From Rickettsiaceae bacterium 4572_127 (lineage in GTDB: Bacteria > Pseudomonadota > Alphaproteobacteria > Rs-D84 > NBLK01), in assembly GCA_002084505.1 (NCBI GenBank), contig NBLK01000023.1:1-11481 (forward strand): a stretch of DNA of 11,481 nucleotides. Reading direction: 5' to 3'. Both the position numbers and the translations under genes were made by a program. Under the pieces are notes generated by a model. The model was not told the origin of the DNA. It saw only the letters and a list, made by a program, of their open reading frames with translations, and did not search any database. This document shows, piece by piece, positions 1 to 4,464 of this stretch (its first letter is position 1; every line of letters begins with the position of its first letter).

Positions 1-1
1 T

Positions 2-115
2 GTTACTCTTCTCGAAGATCAAGATATTGAAACCAGTCATAATTACGTACAAATAGTTGACTACCTACGCGAGATGAGCCGTTCTATAAAAGATATTTAT
101 TTTAGCATTTCTTAA
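2..115 (+). pseudogene. 3'-broken coding fragment, possibly the C-terminal part of a PiT-type phosphate transporter
   Basis: A 37-codon plus-strand frame is open from the window edge to TAA at 113-115. The peptide includes YVQIVDYLREMSRS. I associate this pattern with the cytoplasmic C-terminal region of long inorganic phosphate transporters of the PiT type, but only from memory. Codons in the first ~85 bases (tac, acc, gac, cgc, gag) are richer in G+C than those of the neighbouring genes. The likeness stops around 85-100, exactly where the opposite-strand fabF coding also stops. Both genes therefore seem cut at the same junction. The last few codons before the stop are probably fabF DNA read in the wrong sense. 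The family call is tentative; the presence of coding-like sequence is better supported. Confidence 0.3.
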
Positions 116-994
116 TGCTGCTTCCATAGATCTTCTTCCGCCTGCTCCCTCTGGGGCAGGTGATGTAATATGATAAGCATCGCCTGACATTCCATAACCA
201 ATTATTTCACCATAGATTTTTGCTCCACGGTTTTTAGCATGTTCATATTCTTCTAGCACCAAAATACCAGCACCTTCACCCATAACAAAACCATCACGAC
301 CTGTATCCCAAGGACGAGATGCAATTTCAGGTGTGTCATTATATCCAGTTGAAAGAGTTCTAGCTGCCATAAATCCAGCAACACCTAGTTCATTAACAGG
401 AGCTTCTGCACCACCAGCAACCATAACATCGGCATCATCAAGCATAATTAATCTAGCAGCATCACCAATTGCATGAGTTCCAGAAGCACAAGCTGTTACA
501 ACAGCATGATTAGGACCTTGTAATTTATGTCTAATAGAAATATGACCTGATAAAAGATTTATTAAAGAAGCAGGTATGAAAAACGGACTCACTCGTCGTG
601 GTCCTTGTTCTCTCAAAATAGTAGCATAATCTAATAAAGATTTTAGACCACCAATTCCTGAGCCAACTAATACACCTGCTCGATTTTTATCTTCTTCTGT
701 TTTTGCTTCCCAGCCAGAATCAGCAATAGCTTCTTCACAAGCCGAAAGACCATAAACAATAAAGTCATCCATGCGTCGTCGTTCTTTTGGATTAGCTACA
801 CTATCAAAAGAAAATTCACCTTCTTTATCACCTAATGGGATTTGCCCAGCAATTTTACAAGCAAAATTTTCAGTATCAAAAGCTGAAATCTTTGAAATTC
901 CAGACTTAGCATTAAATAATTTTTCTTGATTGATTTTTTGACCAACTCCAAGCGGAGTAGTAAGTCCAACTCCAGTAACAACAACTCGTCTCAT
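65..994 (-). pseudogene. fabF: 3-oxoacyl-ACP synthase II (FabF/KAS II), C-terminally truncated
   Basis: FabF elongates acyl-ACP by condensing it with malonyl-ACP in type II fatty acid synthesis. The ATG at 994 is chosen over a TTG at 1000 because FabF normally begins MRRVVVTG; it lies 12 bases after the acpP stop. The protein shows the thiolase-fold N-terminal half, the nucleophile region VVTACASGTHA (Cys about residue 169) and GFVMGEGAG. Homology is clear to about EAALRNAKI; then the frame reads NIFYRTAHLA and stops at 309 residues, against about 410-420 for the family. The two catalytic His regions (NAHGTST and the later GHxxGA) are missing, so this product could not condense. The break coincides with a switch to unrelated sequence at about base 85-100. 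It may be a true deletion or rearrangement, or an assembly artefact in which the complete gene exists elsewhere. Confidence 0.9.
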
Positions 995-1006
995 GAACAA
1001 TATCTC

Positions 1007-1240
1007 TTATTTTTTGTTATCATCAATAAATTTAATAGCATCACCAACAGTAGCAATTTTTTCAGCTGCATCATCAGGGATTTGAATATCAAATTCTTTT
1101 TCAAATTCCATAACAAGCTCAACAGTATCTAAACTATCAGCCCCAAGATCTTCAGTGAAAGATGCTTTTTCTAAAACTTTTGCTTCTTCAACATTAAGTT
1201 TATCAGCAACTATTTTTTTTACTTTATCAAATGTAGACAT
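1007..1240 (-). CDS. acpP: Acyl carrier protein
   Basis: This 77-residue acidic protein carries growing acyl chains on a 4'-phosphopantetheine arm for fatty acid synthesis. The attachment site is the DSL motif at residues 35-37 (Ser36), within EDLGADSLDTVELVME, which is essentially the consensus. The helix I and helix II/III pattern and the length match bacterial AcpP. The start ATG has a Shine-Dalgarno AAGGA about seven bases upstream. fabF follows 12 bases downstream, the conserved acpP-fabF order. The gene has its own promoter just after the stop of the upstream AAA-like gene, and a leader of about 75 bases that contains two hairpins. Confidence 0.97.
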   Translation of the reverse strand: MSTFDKVKKIVADKLNVEEAKVLEKASFTEDLGADSLDTVELVMEFEKEFDIQIPDDAAEKIATVGDAIKFIDDNKK

Positions 1241-1260
1241 AATATATTCCTTGTTGGTTA

Positions 1261-1310
1261 TACAGAATTCTTTCTGTAAATTATTTTATATGATTCTAAC
1301 TAAATCATAT
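1261..1310 (-). promoter_or_regulatory. acpP leader with two perfect hairpins
   Basis: Two short perfect inverted repeats lie in the predicted acpP 5' UTR. The first in transcript order (1310-1288) pairs ATATGATT with AATCATAT around a 7-base loop. The second (1278-1261) pairs TACAGA with TCTGTA around a 6-base loop. Neither is followed by a U-run, so they are not terminators. They could stabilise the abundant acpP message, bind a regulator as DNA operators, or have no function. Confidence 0.4.
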
Positions 1311-1320
1311 TTGCGAAATC

Positions 1321-1350
1321 ATTTTAACAAAATACCATAGCACCTGTCAA
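1321..1350 (-). promoter_or_regulatory. sigma70-type promoter of acpP(-fabF)
   Basis: On the minus strand a consensus -35 box TTGACA (1350-1345) is followed after 18 bases by TAAAAT (1326-1321). It lies directly after the stop codon of the upstream gene and gives a predicted start near 1314, about 75 bases before the acpP ATG. Confidence 0.6.
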
Positions 1351-1353
1351 TAT

Positions 1354-2208
1354 CTATTTTTTCTTAATGTCAAGTGCTTCTTTTTGTGTAGATTGCTCTA
1401 AGACTTGTTTAGCGATGTCTAGTTTATGTGTTTTCCAGTCCTTTAAGATAGGATTAAAAGTAAAATATCCAATTGTTCCGATTGCTAGTAGCAAAATAAA
1501 AAAACCAAGATTTTTAGGAAAAAAAGGAAAGGTTAGTGAGTAATTTTTTAGTATAACTTGTATCGTTCTTCTAGTAAGATGCTTCTTAAAGATTAAAACA
1601 TGTTCTGCTAGTTTTTTTAAAATCCCCGGTTTCCCATGGGATGTAAATGCTACTAAAAATTTTGATTTAGCAGGGAGTTTTGAATAGTATGTATCTAAAA
1701 ACTCCAATGATGAAGCAAAGGAAAGTGGAGGCCAGTTTTCCCTGGACTTTATTTTTAAGAAAAGACTTTTTTTATTTTTTATCTCAGATAATTCTTTTGT
1801 TGAGCCTGTTATTACTATTTTTATAAAAGGCATTTCTTCTAGTAGATCGTTTATGTTTTGCAAGAAATCTTGGTCGAAAAAGTTGATTCTTTCTACTAGT
1901 AGAATGATATTCCTGCCACTTAAATGTATTGGTGAGAATTCTCTTTTTATGTCTTTTATAGTTGGTGAGGATATTTTAAAATACCTTCCAATCCAAGAAA
2001 ACAAAGATTTAGAATTTTTTGTAGCAGAAAAAACAATTTCATAAGTAGATAGATTTTTTTCTAAATATTTTATTAAAAATGATCGACCGTTCATTTCAGG
2101 AGTTTTTATTAGAAAAATCCCACCTTTTTGTAATCTAAGACGATATAATAAATGCTCAATTAGAGAAAGCCTTCTATGTGTCGTTAATGTGGAACCAATC
2201 TTTATCAT
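1354..2208 (-). CDS. Membrane-anchored AAA-like protein with degenerate nucleotide-binding motifs (hypothetical)
   Basis: This 284-residue protein has a fold pattern like the ExeA/DamX class of AAA ATPases. A Walker A-like segment TPEMNGRSF lies at about 36-44, a Walker B-like segment IILLVER at 101-107, then IVITGST at 131-137 and a TSHGKPGIL sensor-2-like segment at 189-197. The Walker A has Arg for the usual Lys and lacks the first Gly, and Walker B has Val-Glu for Asp-Glu, so ATP hydrolysis is doubtful. One transmembrane helix lies at about 232-252, followed by a charged tail of about 30 residues. No SPOR or peptidoglycan-binding domain follows, unlike DamX. The ATG at 2208 is preferred to an upstream TTG at 2283: it has AGGA nine bases upstream, and the extra 25 codons would run into a dispersed repeat. 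The function is unknown. Confidence 0.7.
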   Translation of the reverse strand: MIKIGSTLTTHRRLSLIEHLLYRLRLQKGGIFLIKTPEMNGRSFLIKYLEKNLSTYEIVFSATKNSKSLFSWIGRYFKISSPTIKDIKREFSPIHLSGRNIILLVERINFFDQDFLQNINDLLEEMPFIKIVITGSTKELSEIKNKKSLFLKIKSRENWPPLSFASSLEFLDTYYSKLPAKSKFLVAFTSHGKPGILKKLAEHVLIFKKHLTRRTIQVILKNYSLTFPFFPKNLGFFILLLAIGTIGYFTFNPILKDWKTHKLDIAKQVLEQSTQKEALDIKKK

Positions 2209-2234
2209 TATTGTTAATCCTTTTTTACTAATGG

Positions 2235-2420
2235 TGATTGCTTTTTCTGTAACCATGCATAATTTTTCGAAAAGCAGAGCCAAAACGGCTGATGCTTTCC
2301 TTAAATTATGCCTTCTTACGATAAAAACCGTTCGCTCCGCTCGAATTTATCTTAAAATCATTTGCCCCGCAAATAATTTCTTAACGATAAACCAATCACA
2401 CCCGTCGGTGAGATTCTCTT
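2235..2420 (+). repeat. Mosaic palindromic repeat, copy 1
   Basis: The copy runs from TGATTGCTTTTT to CCCGTCGGTGAGATTCTCTT. It contains a hairpin at 2273-2296 (AGCA.AGCC pairing with GGCT..TGCT), a spacer with AAACCGTTCGCTCCGCTC, and a 44-bp palindromic module at 2347-2390 centred on TTTGCCCCGCAAA. Compared with copy 2 (2929-3070, inverted) it has the palindromic module as an extra insertion. It shares both ends and that module with copy 3 (11210-11372). The ends recur in all three copies, so this looks like a defined, mobile or formerly mobile element of the MITE or Rickettsia-palindromic-element kind. Confidence 0.8.
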
Positions 2421-2491
2421 TATTTGTCATGAAACTTTTTTCCATCATTTTATTTTTTTATGGAAAAAAAATAACTCGTTCTTACTTGCTC

Positions 2492-2546
2492 ATCACCCAC
2501 CCCTTGTGGGAGGGGCAAAATAGTTCTCACTATTTTGAGGTGGGGC
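2492..2546. repeat. Short G+C-rich palindromic repeat, family B copy 1
   Basis: The repeat starts CACCCACCCCTTGTGGGAGG and ends with GAGGTGGGGC. Inside is the stem CAAAATA/TATTTTG around GTTCTCAC. A second copy lies at 4319-4372. The inner loop and stem bases differ between copies, but pairing is kept. Confidence 0.75.
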
Positions 2547-2579
2547 AAATCACTTTCAATTTGGTGATTATTTTTTTTC

Positions 2580-2606
2580 TTGCTATTTTTTAGATTGTAA
2601 TATAAT
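2580..2606 (+). promoter_or_regulatory. Probable infA promoter
   Basis: A perfect TATAAT -10 box lies at 2601-2606, with a possible -35 TTGCTA at 2580-2585. The 15-base spacing is short. A second TATAAT at 2608-2613 makes the exact box uncertain. Transcription would start about 30 bases before the infA ATG. Confidence 0.45.
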
Positions 2607-2642
2607 CTATAATAACAAATCAAGGTAAATTTAAGGAAAAAA

Positions 2643-2888
2643 ATGGCAAAAGATGATTTAATAGTTTTTAATGGAGAAGTAATAGAGGCGCTTCCTAATG
2701 CAATGTTTAAGGTGAAATTAGAAAATGATCATGTTGTTTTGGCTCATATTTCAGGAAAAATGAGAAAATTTCGTATCATGGTTTCAGTTGGAAATGATGT
2801 TGAAGTTGAAATGAGTCCTTATGATTTATCAAAAGGAAGAATTAGAAAACGCCTTCCTATCGTTAGAACTCCTCCAAAATCTTCTTAA
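2643..2888 (+). CDS. infA: Translation initiation factor IF-1
   Basis: IF-1 occupies the ribosomal A site of the 30S subunit during initiation and assists IF-2 and IF-3. This 81-residue protein is a single S1/OB-fold domain with the family signature: LPNAMFKVKLENDH at about 17-30, AHISGKMRK at 34-42 and MSPYDLSKGRI near the end. It has about ten more C-terminal residues than the usual 72 (RLPIVRTPPKSS). The ATG is preceded by AAGGA with five bases of spacing. The gene stands alone between inverted copies of the same repeat, without its common ribosomal or Maf/Rne neighbours, so it may have been moved here or isolated by repeat-driven rearrangement. Confidence 0.96.
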   Translation: MAKDDLIVFNGEVIEALPNAMFKVKLENDHVVLAHISGKMRKFRIMVSVGNDVEVEMSPYDLSKGRIRKRLPIVRTPPKSS

Positions 2889-2898
2889 AATAAACCTC

Positions 2899-2921
2899 TT
2901 TCATAACTTTAAGTTATGGAA
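2899..2921. other. Hairpin downstream of infA
   Basis: TTTCATAAC pairs with GTTATGGAA around a TTTAA loop (nine pairs, one G-T). It lies ten bases after the infA stop and is followed by purines, not a T-run, so it is not a standard intrinsic terminator. It may be a 3'-end stabilising hairpin or part of the adjoining repeat. Confidence 0.4.
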
Positions 2922-2928
2922 GGAAAAA

Positions 2929-3070
2929 AGAGAATCTTACCGACGGGAGTGGTTGGAGTGAGCGGAGCGAACGGTTTTTGTGCTGAGAAGGCATAATTTG
3001 CGGAAAGCATCAGCCGTTTTGGGCTCTGCTGTTCCGTAAAATTGTGCATAATCTGTGCAAAAAGCAATCA
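2929..3070 (-). repeat. Mosaic palindromic repeat, copy 2 (inverted)
   Basis: Read on the minus strand it runs from TGATTGCTTTTT at 3070 to CCCGTCGGTAAGATTCTCTT near 2929. It shares with copy 1 the AGCAGAGCC...GGCTGATGCT hairpin (here 3030-3006), AAATTATGCCTTCT and CCGTTCGCTCCGCTC. It lacks the 44-bp palindromic module. With copy 1 it forms an inverted pair around infA. Its TGATTGC end abuts the EF-hand gene and appears to have replaced that gene's 5' part. Confidence 0.8.
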
Positions 3071-3431
3071 TATTAACGGCGACAAACTTATTACTATGAA
3101 GGAGTTTCGCGAGACTCAAATCACGCAGGACGAATGTCTAGATACTATTCCGTCCAGAAGTCGCAAGTTCCGTAGGCTAGATAAAAATGCTGACCAAAAA
3201 TTGTCTATTGCCGAATTTCAAAAATGTCCTCCGAATCATCATCATTGCATAGAAAAAAATCGTATGATTCTATTTGGATATATGTCTGGAAAAGATAGTT
3301 ATATTTCACAAGAAGAGTATACTGCTTGCCCTATGATTGCTGTTGAACTTTTGTTTAAGTTGTATGATTTGAATGGAAACGGAGAAATAACAGAAAAAGA
3401 AAAAGACGATTCTAATAATGGAACAATGTAA
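3071..3431 (+). pseudogene. EF-hand calcium-binding protein, 5' end lost to a repeat
   Basis: About 120 codons encode four EF-hand-like loops. Counting from the TTG at 3042, they are a first loop INGDKLITMKEF whose position-1 Asp is replaced by His at the repeat boundary, a good loop DKNADQKLSIAE (47-58), a degenerate loop MSGKDSYISQEE (81-92) and a canonical DLNGNGEITEKE (109-120). Cysteines at 32, 62, 69 and 96 suggest an originally exported, disulfide-bearing protein. No signal peptide remains. The only in-frame starts are a TTG inside the repeat (3042) and ATG 3096 within the first loop, neither with a clear ribosome site. The next gene starts on the base after this stop, so the two were probably co-expressed. 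I regard the gene as truncated; partial function is possible if the repeat supplies a start. Confidence 0.65.
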
Positions 3432-3773
3432 ATGATAAAATTATTTTTAATTTTTGCTATTCTTCCACTTTTCTTATCCGCTCAAACAATGGATATTTAT
3501 TATAGCTCAACTTGCGATACTTCTTATAAAGCTAGGAATTTTATAGCTGACGAATTAAAGCGAGATTATCCCAATCTAAAAGTTGTAGAGCACGATATTT
3601 TCGAAAAAAAAGAGGGAAAAAAAATGAAAGAAATCGGTAGAAGGTTTAAAATCCGTCGACTAAGTGTTCCTCTTGTAGTTGTTGATGATTATGAATATAT
3701 TTCAGGATATATTTGTGAGCGAACAACAGGACTCGCATATCGCGATTCTCTAGATAATGTCTTGTATCCTTAG
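3432..3773 (+). CDS. Exported thioredoxin-fold protein with a single-Cys CxxS motif
   Basis: The 113-residue product starts with a signal peptide (hydrophobic residues 3-16, likely cleavage after LSA at 17). Mature residues 20-113 follow a thioredoxin or glutaredoxin pattern: beta strand MDIYYSS, then CDTS at 28-31 where thioredoxins have CxxC, and a cis-Pro site RLSVPLVVV at about 76-84, then EYISGY. With only the first active-site Cys it would suit a monothiol glutaredoxin or isomerase-like role, or none; Cys95 is extra. It acts in the periplasm if exported. It begins immediately after the EF-hand gene stop, so translational coupling is likely, and loss of that gene's start could reduce its expression. 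The specific family is not recognised. Confidence 0.65.
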   Translation: MIKLFLIFAILPLFLSAQTMDIYYSSTCDTSYKARNFIADELKRDYPNLKVVEHDIFEKKEGKKMKEIGRRFKIRRLSVPLVVVDDYEYISGYICERTTGLAYRDSLDNVLYP

Positions 3774-3878
3774 TAATCAAATAAAAATCGTGCTAATCTC
3801 ATTTAAAATAACATTTCCACAGAATTCCATACTCACCAATCGCATCGTAGGGGCAGTGCTTTTTCATTTACCCAGATT

Positions 3879-3985
3879 CGTCATTACGAACCATTTTTGC
3901 GATAGCAAAGTGAAGTAATCCCATAAGCTGATTAACTCCATCATAAGATTGCCACGCTCACTTCGTGAAACGGCTCGCAATGACG
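3879..3985. repeat. 107-bp imperfect palindromic repeat with CGTCATT(A/G)CGA(A/G)CC arms
   Basis: The left arm CGTCATTACGAACC (3879-3892) and right arm GGCTCGCAATGACG (3972-3985) are reverse complements at 12 of 14 positions. Further pairing extends inward (GTGAAG.AATC against GATTGCCAC). The GATTGCCACGCTCACTTCG wording is a type of intergenic repeat often met in host-associated bacteria. Only one copy lies in this window. It is probably a non-coding palindromic or MITE-like element. Confidence 0.65.
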
Positions 3986-4070
3986 GTAATAAACAAAGAT
4001 AAATCACCGTTCAGCCCCTAAAAATAAGCAAAGGCTATAAAACTAGGTTTATAGTCGCAGAAAAAAATAC

Positions 4071-4099
4071 TTTACAATCAAAGTTAAATTTGTTATGAT
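4071..4099 (+). promoter_or_regulatory. sigma70-type promoter of the structured RNA
   Basis: TTTACA (4071-4076), exactly 17 bases, then TATGAT (4094-4099). This is one of the best promoter matches in the window. It predicts a transcript beginning at about 4104-4107, where the structured sequence starts with GGCTTGG. Confidence 0.7.
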
Positions 4100-4105
4100 T
4101 TTTAT

Positions 4106-4300
4106 GGCTTGGTTATTGCTAGGCTGTGGATTGAACTCCATTTTCAACAAACGGTTTCGGTAACCGTTATTACCGTATTCTGGTCTTTGGACTGGGATAC
4201 GGTGTTATGTCCAGTCCTTTCGAGGATAAAGACATCGTGCCATTTTGTTGTGGTGAGTTCAAATCCCAGTCCGCTTTTTTCAAGCGGATTTTTTATTTTT
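4106..4300 (+). ncRNA. Unidentified structured small RNA of about 190 nt
   Basis: The transcript is bounded by a strong promoter and an intrinsic terminator. Hand folding gives a closing stem in which 4122-4138 pairs with 4255-4271 (16 pairs, two single-base bulges), continued by CAACAAA (4145-4151) with TTTGTTG (4244-4250). Inside are three hairpins: 4150-4168 (AACGGTT/AACCGTT), 4172-4203 (14 continuous pairs, three of them G-U, loop TTTG) and 4207-4235 (ATGTC/GACAT with an inner TCCT-TTCG-AGGA). No tRNA, SRP, RNase P or tmRNA hallmarks were found. The long rod, internal bubble, terminal stem-loop and length recall 6S RNA, which would bind RNA polymerase, but that is a weak guess. It lies 0.55 kb before smpB, yet I see no tag reading frame or CCA end. 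Confidence 0.6.
4268..4300 (+). terminator. Intrinsic terminator of the structured RNA
   Basis: TCCGCTT (4270-4276) pairs with AAGCGGA (4282-4288), extended by two more pairs, and is followed by TTTTTTATTTTT. The 5' strand overlaps the CCCAGTCC segment used in the closing stem of the RNA, so terminator and stem partly compete. Confidence 0.8.
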
Positions 4301-4318
4301 GAGAACAGACTCGGTCTA

Positions 4319-4372
4319 TCACCCACCCCTTGTGGGAGGGTCAAAATATCTTTAGATATTTTGGGGCGGGGT
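4319..4372. repeat. Short G+C-rich palindromic repeat, family B copy 2
   Basis: It shares TCACCCACCCCTTGTGGGAG and the closing GGGGCGGGG with the copy at 2492-2546. The inner stem is AAAATATC/GATATTTT around TTTA, longer than in copy 1 yet still fully paired. It sits between the RNA terminator and the HTH gene. Confidence 0.75.
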
Positions 4373-4464
4373 AAAAAAAGAAACAACCCGTCGGCCAAAG
4401 ACCGCCGTGGCTAAGAAAAATATCAAAATCAAAGATTTTGTGTTTTTCTAAGAAAGGAAAAAAA

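Larger units (their letters stand above)
2209..2642. other. Repeat-filled intergenic region between the AAA-like gene and infA
   Basis: This 434-base gap has no convincing gene. It holds, left to right, repeat copy 1 (2235-2420), a 10-bp perfect inverted repeat TTTTTTCCAT/ATGGAAAAAA at 2436-2469, a second palindromic repeat (2492-2546) and the infA promoter. A plus-strand open frame across 2189-2593 is formed by the antisense of the AAA-like gene and the repeat. It has no ribosome site and resembles no known protein. Confidence 0.7.
3774..4464. other. Intergenic region with repeats and a structured RNA
   Basis: No protein gene is supported here. Bases 3774-3878 hold nothing I can identify. 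A 107-bp palindromic repeat follows (3879-3985), then a small hairpin at 4035-4054 (CTATAAA/TTTATAG, loop ACTAGG). After that come the ncRNA promoter (4071-4099), the ncRNA (4106-4300) and a family B repeat (4319-4372). The leader of the HTH gene completes the region. Open frames over 4109-4414 and 4144-4398 run through the RNA and repeat and are not convincing genes. Confidence 0.7.

Noticed and set aside
2209..2283. N-terminal extension of the AAA-like protein to a TTG at 2283
   Set aside because: The extra 25 codons lie largely in the dispersed repeat, while ATG 2208 has a good AGGA site nine bases upstream.
2189..2593. 134-codon plus-strand open frame before infA
   Set aside because: It is made of the antisense of the AAA-like gene start, repeat copy 1 and a family B repeat; there is no ribosome site and no family resemblance.
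2899..2921. Intrinsic terminator after infA
   Set aside because: The hairpin is good but is followed by GGAAAAAAGAGA rather than a T-run on the coding strand, so it is reported only as a hairpin.
2235..3070. A composite transposon or CRISPR-like arrangement around infA
   Set aside because: There is no transposase or recombinase gene between or beside the inverted repeats, and no regular repeat-spacer series.
2937..3119. 60-codon minus-strand frame inside repeat copy 2
   Set aside because: It consists mostly of repeat sequence and overlaps the EF-hand reading frame; there is no independent support as a gene.
4250..4275. T-loop-like GAGTTCAAATCCC followed by CCGC, suggesting a tRNA or tmRNA 3' end
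   Set aside because: The flanking bases do not form a five-pair T stem, there is no acceptor partner at the 5' end, no CCA, and no anticodon arm or tag frame. The segment pairs well with 4128-4138 in the closing stem instead.
4109..4414. Open frames of 101 (plus) and 84 (minus) codons across the structured RNA
   Set aside because: The plus frame begins at a TTG without a ribosome site and runs through the terminator and a repeat. The protein has no recognisable pattern, and RNA structure explains the sequence better.
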